Assembly: GCF_026341515.1 (NCBI RefSeq)
Contig: NZ_JAPEOK010000001.1
Span: forward strand, 4,154,001 to 4,218,000
Direction of reading: 5' to 3'
Length of the DNA stretch: 64,000 bases
Origin: Streptomyces sp. NBC_00878
Lineage (GTDB): Bacteria; Actinomycetota; Actinomycetes; Streptomycetales; Streptomycetaceae
Positions 28,902-37,841 of the stretch are shown piece by piece (within the stretch, counting starts at the first letter, position 1; the number at the start of each line of letters is the position of its first letter). The notes under the pieces are model-generated. The model saw nothing but the letters and a program-made list of their open reading frames with translations, made no database searches and was not told the DNA's origin. Both the position numbers and the translations under genes were made by a program.

Positions 28902-30173
28902 CTAGCGAACCGTCGGCTCGTCCCCGGTCTCCGGCCGCTTGAGCGGCGTGCGCGACAGGAACAGGCCGAACACCGGCGGCTGCGTCTGGAGCATCTCCAG
29001 ACGCCCCCCGTCGGCCTCCGCGAGGTCACGCGCCACCGCGAGGCCGATCCCCGTGGAGTTGCGGCCGCTGATGGCCCGCTCGAAGATCCGGGCGCCCAGG
29101 TCGGCCGGGACACCGGGCCCCTCGTCGGTGACCTCGATCACCGCCTGGTTGCCGGTGACGCGCGTGCGCAGCGCGACCGTGCCACCGCCGTGCATCAGGG
29201 AGTTCTCGATCAGCGCGGCGAGGACCTGGGCCACGGCTCCGGGCGTCCCGACGGCCTGGAGATGGTGCTTGCCCGAGCTGACGATCGCGCGGCCCGCGTT
29301 GCGGTAGGCCGGGCGCCACTCCGCGAGCTGCTGCTTGATGACCTCGTCGAGGTCGAAGGTGACGGCGGAGCCGGTCCGCGGGTCCCGGGAGTTCGTCAGG
29401 AGCCGTTCGACCACGTCCGTCAGGCGCTCGACCTGGCCCAGCGCGATGGTCGCCTCCTCCTTCACGGTGTCCGGGTCGTCGGTGAGCGTGATCTCCTCCA
29501 GCCGCATGGACAGCGCGGTCAGCGGCGTACGCAGCTGGTGCGAGGCGTCGGCCGCCAGACGGCGCTCGGCGGTCAGCATCCGGGCGATGCGCTCGGCCGA
29601 GCCGTCCAGGACATCCGCGACCCGGTCCAGCTCCGGAACGCCGTAGCGCTTGTGGCGGGGCCGCGGGTCCCCGGAGCCGAGCCGCTCCGCGGTCTCCGCG
29701 AGGTCGGTCAGCGGAGAGGTGAGCCGGTTGGCCTGGCGTACCGCGAGGAGCACCGCGGCGATCACCGCGAGCAGGGCGACGGCCGCGATGATCAGGAGCG
29801 TACGGCCGACCTCCCGGGTGACCGCGGAGCCGGCCTCCTCGACCGTGACCGTCTCGCGCTGGTCGCCCTCGCGGGTGGACGTGATGACGTCGCCGGTGGG
29901 CTTGTCGCCGATGGTGATGTCGGCGCGGCCCGGGATCTGGATGCGCGCGAACCGGTCGCCCGTGACCTGGTCCTTGAGGACACCGGCGCTGATCAGCTCG
30001 TCACCGAGGATGCGGCTGTCGACGATGCTCACCAGCCGCACCGCCTCGGAGTCCACGCGCTCCTGGGCGCTGTTGCTGATCGTGCGGGTCTCGACGATGA
30101 CGAGCGAGACCCCGAACACGGCGATGACGACCAGCACGACGGCCAGAGTGGAATTGATGAGACGGCGACGCAC
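28902..30173 (-). CDS. Two-component sensor histidine kinase
   Basis: The 423-residue protein has two membrane helices (LINSTLAVVLVVIAVFGVSLVIV and LLIIAAVALLAVIAAVLLAV) flanking an external sensor of about 100 residues, a HAMP region, the phosphoacceptor in DASHQLRTPLTALSMRLE and an ATPase with ENSLMHGGG, DEGPGVP and GIGLAV. It pairs with the response regulator upstream on the same strand. The GTG at 30173 follows GGAGGGG. The signal is unknown. The gap to the regulator gene, 170 bp, is filled by a dispersed repeat. Confidence 0.94.
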   Translation of the reverse strand: MRRRLINSTLAVVLVVIAVFGVSLVIVETRTISNSAQERVDSEAVRLVSIVDSRILGDELISAGVLKDQVTGDRFARIQIPGRADITIGDKPTGDVITSTREGDQRETVTVEEAGSAVTREVGRTLLIIAAVALLAVIAAVLLAVRQANRLTSPLTDLAETAERLGSGDPRPRHKRYGVPELDRVADVLDGSAERIARMLTAERRLAADASHQLRTPLTALSMRLEEITLTDDPDTVKEEATIALGQVERLTDVVERLLTNSRDPRTGSAVTFDLDEVIKQQLAEWRPAYRNAGRAIVSSGKHHLQAVGTPGAVAQVLAALIENSLMHGGGTVALRTRVTGNQAVIEVTDEGPGVPADLGARIFERAISGRNSTGIGLAVARDLAEADGGRLEMLQTQPPVFGLFLSRTPLKRPETGDEPTVR

Positions 30174-30217
30174 GGGCCCCTCCGGGCAACTGATCAATAA
30201 AGGCTAGGGCCGTGCCC

Positions 30218-30295
30218 CCTCAGGGGCGCGGGGCCGTAACACTCTGCGACTCCGTCGCGTGGGCGCGACCAGCCACACACAGCCCGCGGCCGCGC
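30218..30295 (+). repeat. Dispersed intergenic repeat, family 1, copy 3
   Basis: Reads cccctcaggggcgcgggg, then ctgcgactccgtcgcgtggg, cgcgaccagccac and cccgcgg. It lies between the response-regulator and kinase genes of one operon, where it may cause partial termination or mRNA processing. Confidence 0.75.
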
Positions 30296-30343
30296 ACTCA
30301 CTGACGCCGCAACGGCGATGAAGCGCAGCCCGGCGCCAACGAG

Positions 30344-31021
30344 CTAACTCTTCTCGAAGCGGAACCCGACGCCTCGTACCGTCGCGATGTACCGCGGATT
30401 CGCCGCGTCATCGCCCAGCTTCTTCCGCAACCACGAGATGTGCATGTCCAGCGTCTTCGTGGACGACCACCACGTGGTGTCCCACACCTCACGCATGAGC
30501 TGGTCACGCGTGACGACCCGCCCGGCATCCCGGACGAGCACCCGCAGCAGGTCGAACTCCTTGGCGGTGAGCTGGAGCTCCTCGTCGCCCATCCACGCCC
30601 GGTGCGACTCGACGTCGATGCGCACCCCGTGCGTGGCGGGCGGCTGCTGGGGCTCGGCCGCGCCGCGCCGCAGCAGGGCCCGGACGCGGGCCAGCAGCTC
30701 GGCGAGGCGGAACGGCTTGGTGACGTAGTCGTCGGCGCCCGCGTCCAGGCCGACGACCGTGTCCACCTCGTCGGCGCGCGCGGTCAGGATGAGAATCGGC
30801 ACGGTGTGCCCCTCGGCGCGCAGCCGTCGGGCCACCTCCAGGCCGTCCATGCCGGGCAGCCCGAGGTCGAGCACTACCAGATCGATGCCGCCCTGGATGC
30901 CGGCGTCGAGCGCGGTGGGGCCGTCCTCGCGTACCTCAACCTCGTACCCCTCCCGGCGCAGGGCGCGGGCCAGGGGCTCCGAGATGGACGCGTCGTCCTC
31001 GGCGAGCAGTACTCGGGTCAT
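30344..31021 (-). CDS. Response regulator, OmpR/PhoB family
   Basis: The 225-residue protein has a receiver with D52 (VVLDLGLPGMDG), D9-D10 acidic pocket and K in TKPF, and a winged-helix DNA-binding domain (LTAKEFDLLRVLVRDAGRVVTRDQLM, DMHISWLRKKLGDDAANPRYIATVRGVGFRFE). It is the first gene of the two-component pair with the kinase at 28902-30173. The ATG at 31021 precedes TRVLLAEDD, the standard receiver start. Confidence 0.95.
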   Translation of the reverse strand: MTRVLLAEDDASISEPLARALRREGYEVEVREDGPTALDAGIQGGIDLVVLDLGLPGMDGLEVARRLRAEGHTVPILILTARADEVDTVVGLDAGADDYVTKPFRLAELLARVRALLRRGAAEPQQPPATHGVRIDVESHRAWMGDEELQLTAKEFDLLRVLVRDAGRVVTRDQLMREVWDTTWWSSTKTLDMHISWLRKKLGDDAANPRYIATVRGVGFRFEKS

Positions 31022-31520
31022 GAACTGATGGTAGTCCGCTGCGGACCAGCGCAGTGAGGGTGATCGACATCCGTGATTCACCCGTCCGGCAGGGGGAATG
31101 TGACCCTGCGGGTTAGGGCTGCAAATCTGCGAACGGCCTTCGATTCAGGCGCATAGTTCCATCCATACCTGTGATCCATCTCTCAAGTCAGGTCATATGC
31201 GACCTTTGCATGCTGTGTGGCCTTATGGTGTCCAGACGCCTGTAGCACCACGCGGGGGCCTTCGGCGGGAACGTGACGCCGAAGGTCCCTTCTGTGTGCG
31301 GGCTGGTGCCTACCAGCTTGAAAGGAATGACCTGTGGCCGGGCCCCGAGCGCGAGGAAGCGTGCGGGGCGTGGATCCCGGTGGTCGCCGTCCGCCGCTTC
31401 GATGACCCGGAGCGGACTCCCCGTGGGCGTGGGGAGGGACGGCCTCCCCGCCGGCGCCGGCCGCCTCCCCCACCGGGCGCACGACGCTCCGCAGTCCGTC
31501 CCGACCAGCAAGGAACGACC
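31022..31520. promoter_or_regulatory. Divergent intergenic region upstream of the POT transporter, with RNA hairpin
   Basis: This 499-bp region holds promoters of the two-component operon (left) and the transporter (right). A perfect 9-bp stem CCTTCGGCG / CGCCGAAGG at 31259-31267 and 31277-31285 lies about 235 bases before the transporter start and could be a leader hairpin or terminator. No gene is supported; frames through it lack family features. Confidence 0.5.
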
Positions 31521-33017
31521 ATGGCGTCCAGCCTGACGAAGGACTCGGTCTCCCCGGGCACCCCCGGCTCCGAGAAGACCTTCTTCGGCCACCCCCGCGG
31601 ACTGGCCACTCTCTTCATGACCGAGATGTGGGAGCGGTTTTCCTACTACGGCATGCGGGCACTGCTCCCGCTGTACCTGGTCGCCCCCGGCGGCCTGCAC
31701 CTGAGCGCGACCACCGCGACCGCGATCTACTCGGTGTACCTGTCCCTCGTGTACCTGCTCGCCCTGCCCGGCGGCTGGTTCGCGGACCGCGTGCTCGGCC
31801 CCCGCAGAACGGTCGCCGTCGCGGGCCTGGTCATCATGCTCGGCCACCTCACGCTGGCCCTCCCCTCCTCGGGCACCTTCTACGCGGGCCTCGGCCTCGT
31901 CGCGATCGGCTCGGGTCTGCTGAAGGCCAACATCTCGACGATGGTCGGCCACCTCTACGACGGCCCGGACGACCCGCGCCGCGACGGCGGCTTCACCGTC
32001 TTCTACATCGGCATCAACCTCGGCGCCTTCGCCGCGCCACTGGTCATCGGCACCATCGGCGAGAACGTCAACTGGCACCTGGGCTTCGCGCTCGCCGCGC
32101 TGGGCATGGCGCTGGGTCTGGTCCAGTTCCTGATGGGCCGCCGACACCTCGACGCGCGTTCGGACGTCGTCCCGACGCCGCTGTCCGCCGAGGAGAAGGC
32201 CTCGACGCTGCGCAAGGGCCTGCTGTGGCTGGCCGTTGCCGCGTTCTTCTACGGCATCGTCGGCTTCTCCGGCCACTACACGCTGAACTGGATCCTGGTT
32301 CCGCTCACGCTCATCGGCCTGATCGTCCCGGTCTGGGTCATCGCCCGCATCAAGCGGGACAAGTCCCTCGACCGCGTCGAGCAGTCGAGGATGTCCGCGT
32401 ACATCTGGTTCTTCATCGCCGCGGCCGTCTTCTGGATGATCTACGACCAGGGCGGCTCCACACTGTCGATCTTCGCCGGGTCGTCGGCCGAGAACAGCGT
32501 GTTCGGCTGGGAGTTCCCGGTCTCCTGGTACCAGTCGGTCAACCCGGTCATGATCATGGCCCTCGCCCCGGTCTTCGCCTGGGCGTGGCCGGCGCTGAAC
32601 CGGGCGGGCAAGGAGCCGAGCACGATCGTGAAGTTCGCGTCGGGTCTGCTCCTGGTCGGTGCGTCGTTCTTCCTCTTCCTGGCTCCCCTGTCGATCGCCG
32701 AGGGCGGTCACAAGGCCGCCGCGATGTGGCTGGTCGCCATCTACTTCGTCCAGACCGTCGGCGAACTGATGGTCTCCCCGGTCGGCCTCTCCGTCACCAC
32801 GAAGATGGCCCCCGCGAAGTATGCCTCCCAGATGATGGGCGTCTGGTTCCTGGCCGTAACCGCCGGCGACGCCACAACGGGCCTGCTCGCCATCGCGGGC
32901 GTAGAACTCAACGGCATGGGCGTCGTAGCCCTGGAAGCCACCCTCGCCGCGATCGCGGGCGTGGCGGTGTACATGTACCGCAGCAAGGTCAAGTCCTTGA
33001 TGGGCGACGTCCACTGA
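31521..33017 (+). CDS. Proton-dependent oligopeptide transporter (POT/PTR2, MFS)
   Basis: The 498-residue membrane protein has the POT signature region (FMTEMWERFSYYGMRALLPLYLV with the ExxER-type motif, and GSGLLKANISTMVGHLYDGPDD) and about 14 membrane helices. It imports di- and tripeptides with protons. The ATG at 31521 has AAGGAAC upstream. A very strong terminator follows 10 bp after the stop, so it is probably monocistronic. Confidence 0.95.
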   Translation: MASSLTKDSVSPGTPGSEKTFFGHPRGLATLFMTEMWERFSYYGMRALLPLYLVAPGGLHLSATTATAIYSVYLSLVYLLALPGGWFADRVLGPRRTVAVAGLVIMLGHLTLALPSSGTFYAGLGLVAIGSGLLKANISTMVGHLYDGPDDPRRDGGFTVFYIGINLGAFAAPLVIGTIGENVNWHLGFALAALGMALGLVQFLMGRRHLDARSDVVPTPLSAEEKASTLRKGLLWLAVAAFFYGIVGFSGHYTLNWILVPLTLIGLIVPVWVIARIKRDKSLDRVEQSRMSAYIWFFIAAAVFWMIYDQGGSTLSIFAGSSAENSVFGWEFPVSWYQSVNPVMIMALAPVFAWAWPALNRAGKEPSTIVKFASGLLLVGASFFLFLAPLSIAEGGHKAAAMWLVAIYFVQTVGELMVSPVGLSVTTKMAPAKYASQMMGVWFLAVTAGDATTGLLAIAGVELNGMGVVALEATLAAIAGVAVYMYRSKVKSLMGDVH

Positions 33018-33027
33018 CGATGCCCTT

Positions 33028-33077
33028 GAACGGCCGGAGGCCACCGCACCCGTGGGTGCGGTGGCCTCCGGCCGTTC
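33028..33077 (+). terminator. Strong terminator after the POT transporter gene
   Basis: A perfect 24-bp stem (GAACGGCCGGAGGCCACCGC and on) with a 2-base loop, followed by TTT. Confidence 0.93.
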
Positions 33078-33079
33078 TT

Positions 33080-33170
33080 TCAGGGGCGCGGGGCTGTATC
33101 GACTTGCGGCTCCGCCGCGTGGGCGCGACCAGCCACAACGGGCCCGCAGCATCCGAACGGCGACGCTCCC
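33080..33170 (+). repeat. Dispersed intergenic repeat, family 1, copy 4
   Basis: Reads tcaggggcgcgggg, then cttgcggctccgccgcgtggg, cgcgaccagccacaa and cccgcag. It fills the gap between the transporter terminator and the surface-protein gene. Confidence 0.75.
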
Positions 33171-34553
33171 CTACGGCGCTCGCCGCGAAGCCTGCCGCCT
33201 GGGCATGAACGTGAACACGGCCCCGCCCAGCAGAATCGCGGTCCCGGCGACAAGCCCGAGCGCCCGCAGCGCCCCACTGTCATCGGCCCCCGTCTCGGCA
33301 AGCCCTCCGCCGGAGTCACCGGACCCACCGGCCCCCGACGTCCCAGTTCCTCCGGCGGAGCCACTCCCACCCGCAGCCCCACCCGGCTGAGCCGACGTAT
33401 CCAACGTCAACGAAACCGCGGACTTCGTCGGCGTACACGTCGTGGTCGTCCCGAGCGCCTTCACCGTCAGCACCCCCGGCGAGAGCGTCGACTCTCCATC
33501 GGCACCCGGCTTGTACGTACCCGTCATGTCCGAAATCACCATGGGATCCCCGGACTTGATCGCCTCGGTGTTCGTCGGCCCCTCGACATGGACCGTGCCC
33601 GTGTCGGCCCCGCCCAGCGCGACCTCCATCGACGGCTTGATCGAGTCCGCCGGGATGTCGGCGGGGCTGTCCATCACGGACCCCTTGAACTGGACGGTGA
33701 GGTCGTAACTCCCGCCGTCCTTCTTGGCGTTGATCTGCACGGGAGAGGTCGCGTTCTTGTCCCCGATCGGCGTCTTGCACGCGTAGGGGATCTCGACTTC
33801 CTTGCCCGTGAAGTCGGTCTCACCGCCACCACCGCTGGTACCACCCGTGTCGCTGCCCCCGCTCCCACTCCCGGTCGGGCTCGGCGTACCACCCGTGGGC
33901 GTCGGGGTCGGCGTCGGCGTCGGACTCGTACTGCCGGTGGGATCGGGCGACCCGGGCGGCGGAGTCCCCTCCCCCGCCGTGACGTTGATCGTCGCCGCGG
34001 GCTTCACCGCCTCCGTCGGCGCGCACTTCGTGTCCGTCGAGAAGACGTTGATGGCGTACGCGTCCGGCGTCAGCGTCACCGCGCCCGCCGTGGTCAGTTT
34101 CAGTTTGCCCTTCATCGTGGACAGGACCATCGCCCCGCCCTTGGGAATCGCCGGGTTCTCGCGCGGCCCCTGCATCGCGACGGACGCGGCCTGCGCGCCG
34201 GCGGCCTTGAGGGTGCCGGACGGCTGGACGGAGTTCGCAGGCAGGTCGATGAGGTCGGGGTTCTTCGACGCGGCCTGCGTGAACTTCCACACCACCTCGA
34301 CCTCGTCACCGACCTTGGCCGTGGCGGGCGCGGTGACCTCCACCTTGGTGGTGCCCTTGACCGGTGGCAGCCCGGAGACCGGAGGCGGTACACACTCGGT
34401 CGCGTACGACACCTCGGCGGCCTGGGCAGGCGCCGCGGCCACGCCCAGCAGGACTCCCGCACCGCCGAGCATCATCGCGACCCCGGCCGCGCCCGCTCTC
34501 CGGCTTGCTCTGGGCCGTGTCGGCCCGATCCGGACTCTCCGTTGCGTGCTCAC
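33171..34553 (-). CDS. Sortase-anchored surface protein with two related domains (LAETG)
   Basis: The 460-residue protein starts at a GTG behind AGGAAGGG and has a secretion signal ending in APAQAA. Two related beta-rich domains follow, each with a Cys pair (about residues 45-190 and 250-385), separated by a Thr/Pro/Gly-rich linker. At L418-G422 lies LAETG, then a hydrophobic helix and a basic tail: a sortase sorting signal of the LAxTG type used by class E sortases in Streptomyces. The second domain is very close to that of the 37140-37841 product (CKTPIGDK, LGGA, TGTYKP, LTVKALGTTTTCTP). The GTG overlaps the upstream stop by 4 bp. Function unknown. Confidence 0.9.
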   Translation of the reverse strand: MSTQRRVRIGPTRPRASRRAGAAGVAMMLGGAGVLLGVAAAPAQAAEVSYATECVPPPVSGLPPVKGTTKVEVTAPATAKVGDEVEVVWKFTQAASKNPDLIDLPANSVQPSGTLKAAGAQAASVAMQGPRENPAIPKGGAMVLSTMKGKLKLTTAGAVTLTPDAYAINVFSTDTKCAPTEAVKPAATINVTAGEGTPPPGSPDPTGSTSPTPTPTPTPTGGTPSPTGSGSGGSDTGGTSGGGGETDFTGKEVEIPYACKTPIGDKNATSPVQINAKKDGGSYDLTVQFKGSVMDSPADIPADSIKPSMEVALGGADTGTVHVEGPTNTEAIKSGDPMVISDMTGTYKPGADGESTLSPGVLTVKALGTTTTCTPTKSAVSLTLDTSAQPGGAAGGSGSAGGTGTSGAGGSGDSGGGLAETGADDSGALRALGLVAGTAILLGGAVFTFMPRRQASRRAP

Positions 34554-35938
34554 GTGTTTCCCTTCCTGGTGGGGGTCGTCGGACTGTTCTCGTGCGGTGC
34601 GGAGAGCGGATCTGCCTCGGCAGCCCCCGGATCGGTGTCGGGGGTGAACCAGGGCAGAGTCGGTTTCGTACGGGAACCCGTACGAGAGTCCGTACGCGCG
34701 CCGGTGCCAGTGCCGGTGCCAGTGCCGGTGCCGGTGCCGGTGCCAGTGCCAGTGCCGGTGCCGGTGTCCGCGTCGGACTCCGCGGAGCCCGACGTCAGGC
34801 TCAACTTCGGCATCCGCAAGGTGACTTCGGGCAGCCGCAGCCCTCCGCGCCGCACACCGTGCGCGCCACGCCCGGGACGCCCCGGTCGCCCTCCCCGGCC
34901 ATCGCCGAAGCGCCCGCCACGTCCGCCGCCGCGTCCCGCGGAGGCGCGCGGTCGCATCCGGTCGACCACGGCCATCCCGATCCTGAACACCGCGGCCGGT
35001 ACGACGACGCAGACCAGGATCCAGAAGAGCGTCACGCCCCAGGGGCGCCCCACGCCCCACGGCTGCTCGGCGAGCACCTTGCCGCCGAACTTCAGCGAGA
35101 CCGTGTAGTCGCCGCGCGCGCCGGCGGTCAGCTCGACCGGCAGGGTGATCCGCTCCTTCTCGCCGGGCCCGATGGTGCCGCGCCACTGCTGTTCCTCCCA
35201 CTGCGGGGCGAACACGCCGTGGGAGGTGCCGACTTGGAAGACGGGGTTCTTGACGGCGGTGGTGCCCACGTTGCCGACGGTGAAGACGAGCTTGCGGGAC
35301 GGCGGCGCACCGAACCAGGTGAGCAGTCCGCTCGACCCGTCGAGCCGGGTGTCGGTGAGCACGGACAGCCGTCCGCCGCTCGCCTCCTTGGGCAACGGTT
35401 CGACCTCGTGTCCGGCGACCAGGAACGGGGCGTCCGCCTCCGCCTTCTCCCCCGTGACGGTCGCGACGTGCACCACGCAGGGGCACGGCTTGGGCGGCTC
35501 GGCGACCGGCAGCTTCTTGCTGAACGCGCCCTCCGCGTCGGTGGTGACGGCCCGACCGTCCGCGTTGGCACAGGAGTTGGTCCCGCCGATGACTCCTCGG
35601 TCGGTCGAGGACTGCCCGCAGATCAGCATCATCAGCAGCGCGTTCGGCCGCCACCCCGTACCGCTCACGGTGATCGAACCACCCGTCCCCGCCTGGGACT
35701 TGGACAGCTTGACCACCGGCTTCCCCGCCGCCCCGGCGGTCGCCCCGGCCAGCGGAAACAGAGCGAGCGCGAGCATCACGACCACCGCCGAAACCCGTAC
35801 CCCTTTTATCCTTTTCGCCTCCGGGGCGCCCCAGTCGGTGTCGAGAGGCCGACCATGCTCACCCCTTCGAGCCTCCGCGTGCTCGGCCTCTCGACACCGA
35901 CGCGCCCCTTCGGCTGTGCCGCTCACGCCAGCGCTCAC
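34550..35938 (-). CDS. Secreted/membrane protein of the surface-protein operon
   Basis: The 462-residue product has a long charged N-terminus (about 47 residues) before a hydrophobic segment (SAVVVMLALALFPLAGATAGAA), an Ig-like beta region with several Cys (ICGQ, NSCAN, KPCPCVVHV), a membrane helix (WGVTLFWILVCVVVPAAVFRIGMAVV) and an Arg/Gly-rich cytoplasmic tail with a Thr-Gly repeat. The extracellular half resembles the neocarzinostatin-like fold loosely. The GTG at 35938 overlaps the DUF916 stop (GTGA) and has GGGAG upstream; an internal start near 35790 before the hydrophobic segment is an alternative. Function unknown. Confidence 0.78.
   Translation of the reverse strand: MSAGVSGTAEGARRCREAEHAEARRGEHGRPLDTDWGAPEAKRIKGVRVSAVVVMLALALFPLAGATAGAAGKPVVKLSKSQAGTGGSITVSGTGWRPNALLMMLICGQSSTDRGVIGGTNSCANADGRAVTTDAEGAFSKKLPVAEPPKPCPCVVHVATVTGEKAEADAPFLVAGHEVEPLPKEASGGRLSVLTDTRLDGSSGLLTWFGAPPSRKLVFTVGNVGTTAVKNPVFQVGTSHGVFAPQWEEQQWRGTIGPGEKERITLPVELTAGARGDYTVSLKFGGKVLAEQPWGVGRPWGVTLFWILVCVVVPAAVFRIGMAVVDRMRPRASAGRGGGRGGRFGDGRGGRPGRPGRGAHGVRRGGLRLPEVTLRMPKLSLTSGSAESDADTGTGTGTGTGTGTGTGTGTGTGARTDSRTGSRTKPTLPWFTPDTDPGAAEADPLSAPHENSPTTPTRKGNT
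34701..34766 (-). repeat. Eleven 6-bp tandem repeats encoding (Thr-Gly)n
   Basis: Units ccggtg and ccagtg alternate eleven times and encode a TG run in the cytoplasmic tail of the protein. Confidence 0.9.
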
Positions 35939-36900
35939 GTCACCGCTCCCGTCAACTCGACTTCCGTACGCGGCTGTTCGACGCCCGACGTCTTGCCCGT
36001 CTCCCGCGTCGTCCGCGACCGCCTACGACGTCGTACGAACCTGAGGCCGCCGGCCGCACACACCACGAGCCCCGCCGCCGCGCCCACCACCGCTCCCCAC
36101 GGCACGAACCACGCGGAAGCGCCCGCCTCGGCGTGAGCCCCGCCCGCCGCCGTGACCGTGAGCCCTACGTCGACGGAGTCGAACTCGGGCGGGTCGGGCC
36201 AGGGTTCGGCGAGCGTGACGCGGCGGCCGGGGAGCAGTTCGACGGGCAGGGTGCGCGGGGCCCGGTCGAGCACCTCGCCGAAGAGCCCCTCGGCGCGTAC
36301 GGCGAGTTTCGGGGTCAGCACGGTGGTGCCGCGGTTGACCAGTTCGTACGAGATACGCCCGCCGGTGACCCGCACGTGCTCGACCGTGAGCGCGGAGAGG
36401 GCCGGGCCCGCGACCCGCAGATGGACGCGTACGGCCGCGGACCGGCCGGCGGCGCTCGCGACGATCGCGCCGGGGTGGTCGCCTGGTGCGGCGCCCGTCG
36501 GGACGCTCACGGTGAACGGCACGTCCGCGCGGGTCCGTGCCGGGATCCGCACCGTCCGCTCGGCGAGAGTGATCCAGGCACCGGTGTCCGTCGCCCTGGC
36601 CCGCACCGAGAATCCGCCGCTGCGCGTGTTGTCGGCGTCCGCGCCCCGGAGCCGTACGGTCAGCGGCTGCCCGCCCGGGTTGAGCACCGACACCGTGTCC
36701 TGAAGGACCGCGCCGGGCGCGCCCTCCGCGTAGAAGTACGGCCGTGCGTCCGGCCCTCCGGCCGACGGCACGACGGACCAGCCGTCGTCGGCCGTGGCGG
36801 TGGGGGCGACGGCCAGAAGTACGACGGCGGCGAGACTAAGGACACGGGCAGCGAGCGGTAGCGGTACGACAGGCAGTACGGCGGACAGTACGAACGGCAT
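35935..36900 (-). CDS. DUF916 (WxL-interacting-like) secreted membrane protein
   Basis: The 321-residue product has a secretion signal (LAARVLSLAAVVLLAVAPTATA), a beta-sandwich region of DUF916 type (GWSVVPSAGGPDARPYFYAEGAPGAVLQDTVSVLNPG to VDVGLTVTAAGG), a C-terminal membrane helix and a basic tail. In firmicutes DUF916 proteins bind peptidoglycan and WxL surface proteins. The ATG at 36900 follows GGAG; the frame remains open far upstream through the tandem repeats, but those codons are unlikely to be translated. It is the second gene of the surface-protein operon. Confidence 0.85.
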   Translation of the reverse strand: MPFVLSAVLPVVPLPLAARVLSLAAVVLLAVAPTATADDGWSVVPSAGGPDARPYFYAEGAPGAVLQDTVSVLNPGGQPLTVRLRGADADNTRSGGFSVRARATDTGAWITLAERTVRIPARTRADVPFTVSVPTGAAPGDHPGAIVASAAGRSAAVRVHLRVAGPALSALTVEHVRVTGGRISYELVNRGTTVLTPKLAVRAEGLFGEVLDRAPRTLPVELLPGRRVTLAEPWPDPPEFDSVDVGLTVTAAGGAHAEAGASAWFVPWGAVVGAAAGLVVCAAGGLRFVRRRRRSRTTRETGKTSGVEQPRTEVELTGAVT

Positions 36901-36970
36901 CGGCGGCTCCGGATGGTCGTACGGGTCGTACGGGTTGCGCGAGACGTGCGGGGTCGTGCCGGACATGCGA

Positions 36971-37140
36971 GTCGTGCGGGTCGCGCGGCTCATGGCCAAG
37001 GTGCTGCGGGTCGCGCGGCTCATGGCCGGTGTGCTGCGGGTCGCGCGGGTCGTGGCCGAGGTGCTGCGGGTCGCGCGGGTCGTGGCCGAGGTGCTGCGGG
37101 TCGCGCGGGTCGTGGCCGAGGTGCTGCGGGTCGCGCGGGT
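36971..37140 (-). repeat. 30-bp tandem repeat, nearly six units, between two operon genes
   Basis: Units of gtgctgcgggtcgcgcgggt plus a gtggccgag-type end start at 36971, 37001, 37031, 37061, 37091 and 37121 (partial). Three units are identical. The array begins at the stop codon of the LPQTG gene. Confidence 0.9.
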
Positions 37141-37841
37141 CAGCGAGCGGCCTGGTTCCTCCTGGTCAGCCACAGCACTCCGGCCGCGCCCGCGAGCAGA
37201 ACCGTTCCGCCGAGCGTGCCGAGGGCGATCGCGGAGTCCTCGGGACCGGTCTGCGGGAGTTCCTCGCCGCCCGCGGGGGCGTCCTGCGAGGAGCCCGAAC
37301 TCCCCGTCCCGGTCCCGCCGCCGGCCGCCGTGACGTCCAGGGTCAGCGAGGCCTTCGGGTTGTTGGCGGGGGTGCACGTGGTCGTCGTACCGAGGGCCTT
37401 GATGGTCAGCACACCTGGCGTGAAGGTGACCTTGCCGGTCGCTTTCGGGGTGTACGTACCCGTCAAGTCGGTGATTTTGATGGGGGTGTTGGCGGGCACG
37501 GTCTCCGGGTTGGCGGGCCCCTTGACCGACAGGGTGCCGCTCTCGGCGCCGCCCAGTTTGATGACGGCGCTCGGGTTCATCGCACCCTTGCCCAGGTCCA
37601 CGGGGCTGGACGAGACGCCCTTCTCGAAGGTCATCGTGATCTGGTAGCCGCTGCCGCTCTTGACGCCCTTGATGTCGATGGGGGAGACGGCCGACTTGTC
37701 ACCGATGGGTGTCTTGCACTGGTAGTTGACGTCCACCACGTCGGCCCGGGCTGCGGGGGCGGCCATCAGCACCGCCGAGCCGGCCAGGGCCGCGGCGGAC
37801 GCGAGCGCGGCGGTTCGTTTCTGGTACGTCCGGTATGACAC
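37140..37841 (-). CDS. Sortase-anchored surface protein with one domain (LPQTG)
   Basis: The 233-residue precursor has a signal peptide ending near AAPAARA, one Cys-pair beta domain (about residues 36-165: YQCKTPIGDKSAVSPI to LTIKALGTTTTCTP), a Gly/Ser linker, LPQTG at 195-199, a hydrophobic helix and an RR-containing tail. The domain is a close relative of the second domain in the 33171-34553 product. This is the first gene of the operon, and its sorting motif is of the LPxTG type, unlike the LAETG of the last gene. Confidence 0.9.
   Translation of the reverse strand: MSYRTYQKRTAALASAAALAGSAVLMAAPAARADVVDVNYQCKTPIGDKSAVSPIDIKGVKSGSGYQITMTFEKGVSSSPVDLGKGAMNPSAVIKLGGAESGTLSVKGPANPETVPANTPIKITDLTGTYTPKATGKVTFTPGVLTIKALGTTTTCTPANNPKASLTLDVTAAGGGTGTGSSGSSQDAPAGGEELPQTGPEDSAIALGTLGGTVLLAGAAGVLWLTRRNQAAR

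Noticed and set aside
33171..35654. One 827-residue protein covering the LAETG gene and upstream sequence.
   Set aside because: The real start is the GTG at 34553 with a ribosome site and signal peptide; the upstream part is antisense-like to a real gene in another frame.
35935..37377. A 480-residue DUF916 protein including the repeat-encoded ATRSTS run.
   Set aside because: The longer frame runs through the LPQTG gene antisense-frame and repeats; the ATG at 36900 has a ribosome site and a proper signal peptide.
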